From Oscillospiraceae bacterium (lineage in GTDB: Bacteria > Bacillota > Clostridia > Oscillospirales > Oscillospiraceae), in assembly GCA_015068135.1 (NCBI GenBank), contig SVLB01000025.1, positions 1-40,464 of the forward strand: DNA of 40,464 nucleotides, written 5' to 3'. The notes under the pieces are model-generated. The model saw only the letters and a program-made list of their open reading frames with translations, did no database searches and was not told where the DNA came from. Within the stretch, counting starts at the first letter, position 1, and every line of letters begins with the position of its first letter. The position numbers and the translations under genes are program-made. Shown in pieces: positions 1 through 7,610 of this stretch.

Positions 1-28
1 GCGCAGCAAGCCTTTCAGGGTCTTAAGA

Positions 29-69
29 AGAACGGATTGCCACGGCCACAAGTGGCCTCGCAATGACGC
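29..69. repeat. interspersed repeat with CGGATTGCCACGG / CTCGCAATGACG ends
   Basis: The segment carries two half-sites, a GGATTGCCACGG-like one and a CCTCGCAATGAC-like one, around a short GGCCACaaGTGGCC palindrome. This resembles the widespread 'GTCATTGCGAG ... GCAATCC' type of intergenic repeat, and a related GTCATTCCGAG version lies at 39263-39306. No gene is visible in 1-127. Family membership is my inference from pattern only. Confidence 0.35.
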
Positions 70-127
70 TGCTTTCTTTTTCCATTCACACATATTTTGA
101 CGGTTTGCGGCTTTTTTGACACTCTGA

Positions 128-388
128 GGAAGTGTCCGCAGGACACTTCCATGTAAATGGGTTCGAGTCCTGCTCTCCACCAAAAAAATCCACCACCCGT
201 TGGGTGGTGGATAGGAAAAGACAACAGGACTCGACTTGCATTTTTGCTCCCGTGGGAGCAAAAATTATAGTAGCCACCAGTGTTTGCACTGGTGGCAGGA
301 AGTGTCCGCAGGACACTTCCATGTAAATGGGTTCGAGTCCTGCTCTCCACCAAAAAAAATCCACCACCCGTTGGGTGGTGGATTTTTT
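128..388. repeat. tRNA-linked hairpin cassette downstream of tRNA-Val, with two tandem copies of an 85-bp unit
   Basis: The unit at 128-212 recurs at 298-383 with only an extra A. Each unit holds a 10-bp hairpin (ggaagtgtcc-gca-ggacacttcc), a short linker, a plus-strand copy of a tRNA T-arm and acceptor end (gttcgagtcc..ctctccacca) and the ccaccaccc/gggtggtgg palindrome. Between the units lie a minus-strand piece of the tRNA-Val 3' end (agacaacaggactcga, 219-234), an 11-bp stem hairpin (241-264) and a 9-bp stem hairpin with TTTG loop (274-295). Seen directly. A cassette of the same order lies at 33079-33287 beside tRNA-Ser(GCT). The function is unknown. Confidence 0.75.
352..388 (-). terminator. 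intrinsic terminator of tRNA-Val
   Basis: Reading the minus strand after the CCA end, an A-run, the stem CCACCACCC / GGGTGGTGG (361-381) and a T-run follow at once. The stem together with the flanking tRNA 3' sequence forms part of a larger mirror structure (329-413). Confidence 0.7.
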
Positions 389-465
389 TGGTGGAGACAA
401 CAGGACTCGAACCTGTGACCTCATGCGTGTGAAGCATGCGCTCTAACCAGCTGAGCTATGCCTCC
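389..465 (-). tRNA. tRNA-Val(CAC)
   Basis: The minus strand folds as a standard cloverleaf. The acceptor stem GGAGGCA pairs with TGTCTCC with one G-T pair. The D arm is GCTC..GAGC, the anticodon stem is CATGC/GCATG with loop TTCACAC giving anticodon CAC (valine, codon GUG), and the T arm is ACAGG-TTCGAGT-CCTGT. The discriminator is A and CCA is encoded (389-391). A strong promoter lies upstream (483-511) and a terminator follows directly. It is a single tRNA unit, not part of an array. Confidence 0.95.
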
Positions 466-482
466 GTTTCGGAACATGGCAG

Positions 483-511
483 ATTATAGCATGGGTTTTT
501 GTAAAAGTCAA
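483..511 (-). promoter_or_regulatory. promoter of tRNA-Val
   Basis: On the minus strand, TTGACT (506-511) and TATAAT (483-488) are separated by exactly 17 bp, with the predicted start a few bases before the tRNA 5' end at 465. This is close to the sigma-A consensus. Confidence 0.85.
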
Positions 512-545
512 CCCCTATTTTTAGGAAGACAAATCCCCTTTTGTA

Positions 546-554
546 TGTTATACT
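546..554 (+). promoter_or_regulatory. possible extended -10 promoter for the M20 peptidase gene
   Basis: TGT followed by TATACT (549-554) forms an extended -10 element 26 bp before the start codon. I see no convincing -35 at the right distance, so confidence is modest. Confidence 0.35.
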
Positions 555-580
555 AAGAAAAAACATTCACGGAGGTAAGT

Positions 581-2011
581 ATGCTCTACTGGTTGATTTT
601 TGGTAGCCTGGGACTTTTGCTGGCTGTTATCCTGCTTCGGGCAGTGCTGTTTCGTCCCAAGGCGCAGAGGGCTCCAGCCCCTTCTCCCCTTTCCGGAGAT
701 CCGGAAAGCTGGGTCACTTCCTTAGCCGAGATGGTCCGTATTCCCACCGTGTCCCGGCAGGATCCGGCTTTGGAGGACGAAGCCGCCTTTACAGAGTTTT
801 GTGAAGCCCTGCCCCGGCTGTTCCCTCAGGTTCACCAAACCTGCACACTGACCCGGTTTCCCGGCAGAGGGCTTTTGTATCACTGGAAGGGAAGCGAACC
901 GGGGCCTGCCACCGTACTCATGGCCCATTATGACGTGGTGCCTGCAGACGGGGAAGGCTGGACCCATCCTCCCTTTTCTGCCCACATTACCGACGGGTTC
1001 CTATGGGGTCGCGGCACCCTGGATACGAAAGTAACTGTCAACGGCATTTTGTGTGCCGCCGAGGCTTTGATGGCCCAGGGCTTTGTCCCCAGGCAGGATG
1101 TTTACTTTGCCTTCTCCGGCGGTGAAGAGATCAACGGACCCGGCGCAAAGAATATCGCGGAGTTCTTCCGTTCCCGGGGGATCGCCCTGTCCCTGGTGCT
1201 GGATGAAGGCGGTGCTGTGGTGGAAAACGTCTTCCCCGGTGTCAAGACGCCCTGCGCCATGGTGGGCATTGGGGAAAAGGGAATGCTGAATGTGCGCTAT
1301 ACCGCCCGTTCCCAGGGCGGTCACGCCTCCGCGCCCACCCCCGGCACACCGGTGAGCCGTTTGGCCCGTGCCTGCCGCCGGGTAGAGGGCAAGCCCTTCC
1401 CCATGCGCATGACCGCCCCGGCCCGGAAGATGTTCGATACCCTGGGTCGCCACAGCGGTTTCGGACTCAAGATCCTGTTTGCCAATCTGTGGCTGTTTGG
1501 ACCTTTGCTGGACCGGATCTGCCGAAAGACCGGCGGCGAGCTAAACGCGCTCCTGCGCACCACCACCGCCTTTACCATGCTCTCCGGCTCCAATGCGGTC
1601 AACGTGATCCCCACAGAGGCCACCATGGTCAGCAATATGCGCCTGAATCCTGATGACACCGTTGCCGGTGCCATGGAGCGGCTGAAGCGAACCGTCAACG
1701 ATCCCCAGGTGGAGCTGACCGCCCTGGGCGGCTTTGAGCCGAGCAGTGTTTCCCGCACCGACGGGTCGGGCTGGGAACGGGTACAGACCGCCATTTTGCA
1801 GACCTGGGACTGTATCGTCAGCCCCTATCTCATGGTCCAATGTGCCGACGCAAGGCATTTCAGCGCCATTTCCGACCGGGTCTACCGGTTCTCTGCCATG
1901 GCCTTAACTGCCCAGGAGCGCAAGCTGATCCACGGCATTGATGAACGGATCCCCTTGGAAACCATTCAAAAGACCGTGGAATTTTACCAAAACCTGGTAA
2001 AACAATTATAA
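581..2011 (+). CDS. membrane-anchored M20-family metallopeptidase (carboxypeptidase/dipeptidase type)
   Basis: A 476-residue zinc peptidase of the M20 family, probably hydrolysing dipeptides or N-acyl amino acids; the exact substrate cannot be read from sequence. Residues 2-23 form a single hydrophobic helix followed by a basic, proline-rich linker, so the enzyme is likely anchored with the catalytic domain outside, or is retained at the membrane. The metal-site motifs are present: HYDVVP with H116 and catalytic D118, GRGTLDTK with bridging D148, SGGEE with the catalytic Glu pair near 182-183, and a late H in the HGIDE motif. The dimerisation-type insert in the middle is intact. The start is chosen because of GGAGG six bases upstream. 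It stands alone; the next gene has its own promoter. PM20D1-like carboxypeptidase is the closest named relative I would propose. Confidence 0.85.
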   Translation: MLYWLIFGSLGLLLAVILLRAVLFRPKAQRAPAPSPLSGDPESWVTSLAEMVRIPTVSRQDPALEDEAAFTEFCEALPRLFPQVHQTCTLTRFPGRGLLYHWKGSEPGPATVLMAHYDVVPADGEGWTHPPFSAHITDGFLWGRGTLDTKVTVNGILCAAEALMAQGFVPRQDVYFAFSGGEEINGPGAKNIAEFFRSRGIALSLVLDEGGAVVENVFPGVKTPCAMVGIGEKGMLNVRYTARSQGGHASAPTPGTPVSRLARACRRVEGKPFPMRMTAPARKMFDTLGRHSGFGLKILFANLWLFGPLLDRICRKTGGELNALLRTTTAFTMLSGSNAVNVIPTEATMVSNMRLNPDDTVAGAMERLKRTVNDPQVELTALGGFEPSSVSRTDGSGWERVQTAILQTWDCIVSPYLMVQCADARHFSAISDRVYRFSAMALTAQERKLIHGIDERIPLETIQKTVEFYQNLVKQL

Positions 2012-2031
2012 ATTATGAATTATCCATGCAC

Positions 2032-2065
2032 CTACAGTGCTTTCGTTTATCGCGGTGTGTTACAC
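2032..2065 (+). repeat. 34-bp direct repeat, left copy (flanks the DUF1015 gene)
   Basis: The sequence starting ctacagtgctttcgtt and ending gtgtgttacac recurs almost identically at 3485-3519 in the same orientation, with two substitutions and one extra T. The two copies bracket the DUF1015 gene. Confidence 0.7.
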
Positions 2066-2099
2066 TGGTGTACTTGAAACTCGAAATAAACTTTACTCT

Positions 2100-2127
2100 T
2101 TGCATTTTGTGCAATCTATGTTATACT
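2100..2127 (+). promoter_or_regulatory. promoter of the DUF1015 gene
   Basis: TTGCAT (2100-2105), a 16-bp spacer and TATACT (2122-2127) lie 30 bp before the start codon. The -35 hexamer is part of a CTTTGCATTTTGTGCAAT stretch that belongs to the GCAAA/TTTGC interspersed repeat seen elsewhere in the window; gpsA has the same arrangement. Confidence 0.65.
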
Positions 2128-2157
2128 AACGAAAACCTTTTCTCAGGAGGGATCATT

Positions 2158-3342
2158 ATGTCCATATTCACCAGCAGTCAAATCTTGCTGCCCCAAGTGG
2201 ACAGCATGGAAAAATGGGCGGTTATTGCCTGTGACCAATTCTCCGCAGAGCCCGAATACTGGCAGGCGGCCCATGCTTTTGTAGGGGACGCCCCCTCTGC
2301 CTTGCGGCTGATCTGGCCGGAAGCGGAGCTGGATCAGGACCCCAATGTCCGCATCCCCGCCATTAACAAAGCCATGGCAGACTATTTGGCACAAGGTCTT
2401 TTCAAGGTCTATGACAACAGCTTTATCCTGGTTGAGCGCACCCTGCAGAGCGGTCTGTGCCGGCTGGGTGTGGTGGGTGCCGTGGATCTTTCGGAATACG
2501 ACTATACCCCCGGCTCTGCCAGCTCCGTCCGTGCCACAGAAAAAACTGTCCTGGAGCGGATCCCGCCCCGGGTCAATATCCGAAAAAATGCCCCTCTGGA
2601 GCTGCCCCATGTTCTGCTTCTGTGTGACGATCCTGAAAAAACACTGGTAGAAGCCCTGTATGCCAAACGGGATTCTCTTCCTTTGGTATATGATTTCTCC
2701 CTGATGGCTCAGGGCGGCCGCATTCGCGGCTGGCTGGTAGCCGGTGCCGACGCGCAGGCCTTCCAGGCTGCCCTGGATGCCTACGAATCTACCCGTCCCA
2801 CCCCCATCCGTTACGCGGTGGGTGACGGCAATCACTCCCTGGCATCTGCCAAGGCCTGCTATGACCAAAGCGGCGAGCCTCTGGCCCGGTATGCTCTGGT
2901 AGAGCTGGAGAACATTCACGATCCGGCTTTGGAGTTTGAGCCCATTCACCGGGTGATCCTCCACACAGATCCCGAAAAGATCCTGGAAGCCCTGGCTCCT
3001 CTGTGTGATCCTGCCGGTACACCGGTGGACTGGTACAGCGGCGAGCGCACCGGGACTGTGTATCTGAAGCTGAATCCCGGTCAGCTGGCGGTAGGTGCTT
3101 TGCAGAGCTTTTTGGACGAGTATCTTCAGGATCATCCCGGCATCACCGACTACATCCACGGTCTTGACAGTCTGAAGAATCTGTCTGCCCAGCCCGATGC
3201 CATTGGCTTCTGCCTGCCCGCTATGGATAAGGGCAGTTTGTTCCCCGGCATCGCCGCCGACGGTGTTCTGCCCCGGAAGACCTTCTCCATGGGTCACGCC
3301 CGGGAAAAGCGGTACTACCTGGAGGCAAGAAAGATCCGGTAG
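2158..3342 (+). CDS. DUF1015-family protein
   Basis: A 394-residue cytoplasmic protein of the DUF1015 family, whose biochemical role is not established. Recognition rests on the N-terminal KWAVIACDQF...EPEYW block (about residues 20-35), the GDGNHSLASAK block near the middle (equivalent to the family's DG-H-H/N motif), the following ELENIHDPALEFEPIHR stretch, and a C-terminal GSLFPGIAADGVLPRKTFSMGHA segment. The reading frame is open further upstream, but AGGAGG nine bases before the ATG at 2158 fixes the start. There is no signal peptide or membrane helix. It has its own promoter and is bracketed by 34-bp direct repeats, so it may have been inserted or rearranged as a unit. The gene is complete. 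Confidence 0.8.
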   Translation: MSIFTSSQILLPQVDSMEKWAVIACDQFSAEPEYWQAAHAFVGDAPSALRLIWPEAELDQDPNVRIPAINKAMADYLAQGLFKVYDNSFILVERTLQSGLCRLGVVGAVDLSEYDYTPGSASSVRATEKTVLERIPPRVNIRKNAPLELPHVLLLCDDPEKTLVEALYAKRDSLPLVYDFSLMAQGGRIRGWLVAGADAQAFQAALDAYESTRPTPIRYAVGDGNHSLASAKACYDQSGEPLARYALVELENIHDPALEFEPIHRVILHTDPEKILEALAPLCDPAGTPVDWYSGERTGTVYLKLNPGQLAVGALQSFLDEYLQDHPGITDYIHGLDSLKNLSAQPDAIGFCLPAMDKGSLFPGIAADGVLPRKTFSMGHAREKRYYLEARKIR

Positions 3343-3350
3343 GATTTTTA

Positions 3351-3381
3351 GTGCAAAATGCAAAGAGCAAAGTGCAAAATT
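3351..3381. repeat. GCAAA-type interspersed repeat
   Basis: A run of imperfect units of the form tgcaaaatg/caaagagc/aaagtgcaaaat directly after the DUF1015 stop codon. Related runs, direct or inverted, occur at 2094-2113, 7527-7551, 16316-16377, 22973-23032, 30739-30881 and 39187-39222. Confidence 0.6.
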
Positions 3382-3414
3382 GATCGGCAATGCGGGTTCT
3401 TTTGCACGTCATTT

Positions 3415-3519
3415 CTATGAAAGCACCACCTCTTGTAGGGGCCGAAGACCACTTCGGCCCACGGGCCGGTGTAGGCACCGGCCCCTACAGTGCTTTCGTT
3501 CATAGCGGTGTGTTTACAC
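3415..3519. repeat. palindromic GTAGGGG element plus right copy of the 34-bp direct repeat
   Basis: TGTAGGGGCC at 3434 is mirrored by GGCCCCTACA ending at 3489, with two further nested palindromes inside (gccgaag..cttcggc and gggccggtg..caccggccc). The outer flanks tatgaaagca and tgctttcgttcata are also roughly complementary. The right end contains the second copy (3485-3519) of the repeat at 2032-2065. Related GTAGGG/CCCTAC palindromes lie at 24928-25050, 27876-27901, 30802-30836 and 39151-39188. Confidence 0.65.
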
Positions 3520-3533
3520 GTGTGGATTGCTAT

Positions 3534-3566
3534 GAAAAAGGGCTTCTCCCTGAGGGAGAAGCCCTT
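3534..3566 (-). terminator. intrinsic terminator of the pot operon
   Basis: A 13-bp perfect stem aagggcttctccc / gggagaagccctt with a TGA loop lies 20 bp past the potD stop. Read on the minus strand it is followed by five T residues. The stem belongs to a CTTCTCCC..GGGAGAAG hairpin family also found at 16282-16309 and 36749-36774. Confidence 0.85.
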
Positions 3567-3585
3567 GCGCATTATCCTATCGTTT

Positions 3586-4680
3586 TCAGTCGGGGAGTTT
3601 GATCTCGATGCCGTTACGCACCTGCATAAACAGGGTCTCCATCAAACGGGTAGTGGAACGGGGCAGGGAGACAAAGCTCTTGCCCTTTTGGGCCAGCATT
3701 TCCTCGTCCGGGTAGGCATTGGGATCTCCCACTACCTCCGGGTCCATATAGGCCTTGGCGGCAGTTTCCGGAGTACCGTAGCACACCCAGTCCATATTGG
3801 CACCGGCAATATCCGGCCGGCAAAGGAAGTTGATGAACAGCTCCGCCTCATACTGGTTTTCACAGCAGGTGGGAATGCACATAGCATCCACGAACCAGTT
3901 AAAGCCCTGCTCCTGGGGCAGGAAAAACTGAAGGTTTTCGTTCTCCTCCGCCATGGTCAGGTAGTCACCGGCATAATAGGGGGTGATCCAGGCCTCCTCG
4001 TTTTCCATCAGGTCAAAGACCTGGTCCATGATATACTGCTGGACCACAGGACGTTGCTCATCCAGCTTTTGGGCGCAGTGCAGCAGCTCCTGGGGATCGG
4101 TAGTATTGATATCGTAGCCGAGCAGGCACTGGGCAATACAGAACGCGTCCCGGGAATTATCAAACATCAGGATCTTATCCGCGTATTTTTTATTCCACAG
4201 AAGCTCCCAGCCGGTCACATCCGCTTCATCCACATATTTGGAATTGTAGATGATACCCACAGTGCCCCAGGTATAAGGAACCGTGTATTTTTCCTCCGGG
4301 TCATAGGCTCTGCCCCGGAAGGCTGCGTCGATATACTGGTAATTGGGGATGTTCTCGTAGTTCAGAGGCTGGAGCATCCCCTCCTCCACAAGCCTTCCCA
4401 CCATATAGTCCGAAGGGATGATCACATCCACTGTGATGCCACCATTGGACATTTTGGTGTACATGGTCTCGTTGGAGTCGAAGGTCACGTAATTGACCCG
4501 GATATTGGGATATTCCTTCTCAAATTCCGCGATCACGTCCATATACCCCTCGTCACCCTCGGAGATATACTGACCCCAGTTATACACATTGATGGTCACC
4601 CGGCCGTCGCTTTCGCCGCAGCCCCCCATAAGCCCCGTCAAAAGGGCCAGCATCAGACAAAACACAAGAAGCTTTCTCAT
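3586..4680 (-). CDS. potD: spermidine/putrescine ABC transporter, substrate-binding lipoprotein PotD
   Basis: A 364-residue extracytoplasmic polyamine-binding protein, the receptor of the PotABCD importer. The N-terminus is a lipoprotein signal ending LMGGC with the lipidated Cys at residue 21. The mature protein opens with VTINVYNWGQYIS, the typical PotD/PotF start, followed by FEKEYPNIRVNYVTFDSNE, DVIIPSDYMV and a C-terminal LIMETLFMQVR-like end, all typical of type-II periplasmic binding proteins of this family. The ATG overlaps the potC stop (ATGA), so it is the last gene of the operon and is followed by a terminator. Whether spermidine, putrescine or another cation is the ligand cannot be decided here. 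Confidence 0.9.
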   Translation of the reverse strand: MRKLLVFCLMLALLTGLMGGCGESDGRVTINVYNWGQYISEGDEGYMDVIAEFEKEYPNIRVNYVTFDSNETMYTKMSNGGITVDVIIPSDYMVGRLVEEGMLQPLNYENIPNYQYIDAAFRGRAYDPEEKYTVPYTWGTVGIIYNSKYVDEADVTGWELLWNKKYADKILMFDNSRDAFCIAQCLLGYDINTTDPQELLHCAQKLDEQRPVVQQYIMDQVFDLMENEEAWITPYYAGDYLTMAEENENLQFFLPQEQGFNWFVDAMCIPTCCENQYEAELFINFLCRPDIAGANMDWVCYGTPETAAKAYMDPEVVGDPNAYPDEEMLAQKGKSFVSLPRSTTRLMETLFMQVRNGIEIKLPD

Positions 4681-5486
4681 TTCGCATCCCTCCGTTTTGC
4701 CTTCTCCTGCCGCAGCTGCAACAGATTCATGATCACCATCAGCACGATGATCAGCAAGAACAGCATGGTAAACATGGCATAGATCTTAGGCTGCATCTGC
4801 TTTTTGGTATAATTGTAGATCTCCACCGGCAGGGTGATAAAGTCCAGTCCCGTGACGAAATAGCTGATCACAAAATCGTCCAGGCTCATGGTAAAGGCCA
4901 TGATGGCACCGGTGATCACACCGGGCATGATCTCATGCAGTGTCACCTTGAAGAAGGACTGCAAAGGCGTACAGCCCAGGTCCATGGCCGCCTCTGTAAG
5001 GCTCTTGTCCATTTGGTGAAGCTTTGGCATCACATTCAGGATCACATAGGGCAGATTGAAGGTCACATGGGCAATGAGCAATGTCCAGAAGGTCAGGCTG
5101 TTGCGCTGTTGGAGCAGCTTGCTGCCCACAAACACAAACAGAAGGCTCAAGGAGATACCCGTGACGATATCGGGGTTGGTCATGGGGATGTTGGTCAGGC
5201 TCATGACGGTCTTCCGCATCCGGGGCTTGAGGTTATGGATGCCCATGCAGGCAACAGTGCCAAACACCGTAGCAATGCCGCTGGCCAGAACGGAGATCAG
5301 CAGGGAGTTGCCCAGAAGACTCAGAAGGCTCCGGTCCTGAAAGACCTCGGCATACCGCATAAACGTAAACCCCTCAAACTCCGTAATGTCCTTACCCTTG
5401 GAGAAGGAGGCCACGATCAGCACCACCATAGGGATATACAAAAAGACAAAGATCGCAATGGTGAACAATCGGTTTACCCGTTTCAT
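4677..5486 (-). CDS. potC: polyamine ABC transporter permease PotC
   Basis: A 269-residue inner-membrane permease with about six hydrophobic helices, the first at residues 7-27 after a short basic start. The ABC-coupling EAA loop is visible as EAAMDLGCTPLQSFFKVTLHEIMPG, with the invariant Gly. The following IMAFTMSLDDFVISYFVTG stretch is characteristic of PotC. It overlaps potB upstream and potD downstream by four bases each (ATGA), indicating translational coupling. It pairs with PotB to form the channel energised by PotA. Confidence 0.9.
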   Translation of the reverse strand: MKRVNRLFTIAIFVFLYIPMVVLIVASFSKGKDITEFEGFTFMRYAEVFQDRSLLSLLGNSLLISVLASGIATVFGTVACMGIHNLKPRMRKTVMSLTNIPMTNPDIVTGISLSLLFVFVGSKLLQQRNSLTFWTLLIAHVTFNLPYVILNVMPKLHQMDKSLTEAAMDLGCTPLQSFFKVTLHEIMPGVITGAIMAFTMSLDDFVISYFVTGLDFITLPVEIYNYTKKQMQPKIYAMFTMLFLLIIVLMVIMNLLQLRQEKAKRRDAK

Positions 5487-6304
5487 ACGATCACCGACCC
5501 TTCTTCATCACTGCCGAATCGGTTGATGATACCGGTACACACAAATACCAAAACCATCAGAAGCAGGCTCAGGGCCGCACCCATATTGGCATTGTCACCC
5601 TGCTTGAACATACGCTCAATGATGTCGCCAATGAGAATGGTCTCGGTACTGCCCATTTTGTTGGAAATATAGAAGGTGGATACCGCAGGGACAAACACCA
5701 TGGTCATACCCGTGAGAATACCGGGCATAGACAGGGGCAGGATCACCTTGGAAAACACCTTGGGGCCGTTACAGCCCAGGTCCTCTGCCGCCTCCACCAA
5801 GCGGCGGTCGATCTTGCAGATGACGGAATACAGCGGCAAAATCATATAGGGCAGATAGTTATATACCATGCCCAGGATCACCGCACCGGGCGTGCGGATC
5901 ATCTCCACCGTGGGAAGCCCTATGGAAGACAGCAGGCTATTGATAATACCCGTATCCTGCAGAAGACCAACCCAGGCCATGGTCCGGAGCAAAAAGCTCA
6001 TGCACATGGGAAGCATTACCAGCATGTACAAAAACTTCTGCGCCACCGCACCGCACCGGGACATATAGTATGCCACGGGGTAGCCAATAAGCAGGCAGAT
6101 CAGAGCCGCCACCACAGAATAGCAGATGCTTCGCCAAAAAGCGGGAAGATACTGCAAAAGCTGGGCCATATTATTCAGGGTGAACTTTCCGGTCTCCACA
6201 TCCGTCAGAGCGTAATACAGCACCACACCCAGAGGGATCAGGGTAAAGGCCAGCATCCACAGAATATACGGTCCGCTGAGAAGTAAGGATCTATTCTTCT
6301 TCAT
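5483..6304 (-). CDS. potB: polyamine ABC transporter permease PotB
   Basis: A 273-residue permease of the polyamine importer with six predicted membrane helices. The coupling loop reads [25 protein letters not shown], close to the family consensus. The frame stays open upstream inside potA, but the ATG at 6304 is preceded at nine bases by GGAGG and gives [17 protein letters not shown], the usual short basic start before helix 1, so I place the start there. It overlaps potA by 14 bp and potC by four. Function as the PotC partner is established for the family. Confidence 0.9.
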   Translation of the reverse strand: MKKNRSLLLSGPYILWMLAFTLIPLGVVLYYALTDVETGKFTLNNMAQLLQYLPAFWRSICYSVVAALICLLIGYPVAYYMSRCGAVAQKFLYMLVMLPMCMSFLLRTMAWVGLLQDTGIINSLLSSIGLPTVEMIRTPGAVILGMVYNYLPYMILPLYSVICKIDRRLVEAAEDLGCNGPKVFSKVILPLSMPGILTGMTMVFVPAVSTFYISNKMGSTETILIGDIIERMFKQGDNANMGAALSLLLMVLVFVCTGIINRFGSDEEGSVIV

Positions 6305-7412
6305 GGTCGGCATCCTCCGTAAGCTCATCATACTCGGCAGAGTAGGAGCTGTAATCGCCGAACATACCGGAATACTCACTTTTGTGCATCACGTGAATAT
6401 CCTCGGGATTCAGCCGAATACCGACTGTGGCGCCTTCGGGCTGGTGATCGGTGGTCTGGATCAGCCATTTGAAGCCCCGGAAGTCCACAATGATATCATA
6501 ATTAAGGCCCTTGAAGGTCACAGAGGTCACTGTGCCAACCAGGTGTCCCTCCTCAGGCGGCACAAAATCGATATCCTCCGGACGGATAACCACATCCACC
6601 GGCTCGTTGGGGGTAAAGCCTGCATCCAGGCATTTGAAGGTTCTGCCGAAGAAGCGCACCTTGTAATCTTCCAGCATCACACCGTCGAGAATATTACTTT
6701 CCCCGATGAAGTCCGCCACGAAGGCATTCTTGGGCTCGTTGTAAATATCCTCAGGCTTGCCGATCTGCTGGATGCGGCCCTTGTCCATAACCACCACGGT
6801 ATCGGACATGGAGAGGGCTTCCTCCTGATCGTGGGTCACGTAAATAAAGGTAATGCCCAAAGTCTGCTGGATGCGCTTGAGTTCGTTCTGCATATCCTTG
6901 CGCAAACGCAGATCCAGTGCCGCCAAAGGCTCATCCAAAAGCAACACCTTGGGACGGTTCACCAGAGCACGGGCAATGGCTACCCGCTGCTGCTGACCGC
7001 CGGAAAGAGACTCTATACGCCGGTGCTCGTAGCCCTTCAGGCCCACAATGCCCAGCATTTCATGAACACGTTCCTGGATCTCCGCCTTGGGAAGCTTGGC
7101 GACCCTCAGACCGAAGGCGATATTCTCGTATACATTCAGGTGGGGAAACAGTGCATACCGCTGGAATACCGTATTTACCTGCCGGTCGTAGGGGGGCACA
7201 TCGTTCATACGCTTGCCGTCAAACAGCACATCGCCGGAGCTGGGGGTCAAAAAGCCGCCAATGATCCGCAATGTGGTGGTTTTTCCGCAGCCGGAAGGGC
7301 CCAGTAACGTGAGAAATTCCTTATCGTTAAAATACAAGTTGATCCCATCAAGGATCTTTTCACCATCAAACTCCATGGTAATGTCCCGGAGCCGAATGAG
7401 TTCTTTGGACAT
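6291..7412 (-). CDS. potA: polyamine ABC transporter ATP-binding protein PotA
   Basis: A 373-residue ATPase and first gene of the potABCD operon. Walker A is GPSGCGKTT, the ABC signature [15 protein letters not shown], Walker [13 protein letters not shown], and the H-loop is in [10 protein letters not shown]. The C-terminal third (about residues 240-350) is the TOBE-like regulatory domain, with [12 protein letters not shown]. The start at 7412 is chosen from GGGGGAGG six bases upstream; an upstream in-frame ATG lacks a ribosome site. A promoter is present at 7478-7506, divergent from gpsA. The acidic tail (EDADHEEE) overlaps the potB start. Confidence 0.92.
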   Translation of the reverse strand: MSKELIRLRDITMEFDGEKILDGINLYFNDKEFLTLLGPSGCGKTTTLRIIGGFLTPSSGDVLFDGKRMNDVPPYDRQVNTVFQRYALFPHLNVYENIAFGLRVAKLPKAEIQERVHEMLGIVGLKGYEHRRIESLSGGQQQRVAIARALVNRPKVLLLDEPLAALDLRLRKDMQNELKRIQQTLGITFIYVTHDQEEALSMSDTVVVMDKGRIQQIGKPEDIYNEPKNAFVADFIGESNILDGVMLEDYKVRFFGRTFKCLDAGFTPNEPVDVVIRPEDIDFVPPEEGHLVGTVTSVTFKGLNYDIIVDFRGFKWLIQTTDHQPEGATVGIRLNPEDIHVMHKSEYSGMFGDYSSYSAEYDELTEDADHEEE

Positions 7413-7477
7413 TATCCTCCCCCGTTCTTTTATATATATAGACACAATGTCCCAGGATGAAACATTGCATCATTATA

Positions 7478-7506
7478 GATATACATGAAATGCAGACATT
7501 TGTCAA
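7478..7506 (-). promoter_or_regulatory. promoter of potABCD
   Basis: On the minus strand, TTGACA (7501-7506) is followed after 17 bp by TATATC (7478-7483). TATAAT also occurs directly after it (7472-7477) but at 23-bp spacing. The leader to potA is about 60 nt, AT-rich, with no obvious riboswitch. Confidence 0.65.
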
Positions 7507-7533
7507 CAAAAATCGATAGCAAATAAATGCGCT

Positions 7534-7561
7534 TTGCATTTTGCATTTTTTATGCTATACT
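7534..7561 (+). promoter_or_regulatory. promoter of gpsA, built on a GCAAA-type repeat
   Basis: TTGCAT (7534-7539), a 16-bp spacer and TATACT (7556-7561). The spacer contains a second TTTGCATTTT unit, so the -35 lies inside the repeat. Hexamers and spacing are identical to the promoter at 2100-2127. Confidence 0.65.
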
Positions 7562-7610
7562 GTATATTGTCCCATTGTTGGGTAAAATAGCAAGTAAAGG
7601 AACGGTGTTT

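Noticed and set aside
389..465. tRNA-His from the GTG-like anticodon region
   Set aside because: Correct alignment of the seven-base loop TTCACAC places CAC, not GTG, at the anticodon; the G-1 base typical of tRNA-His is also absent.
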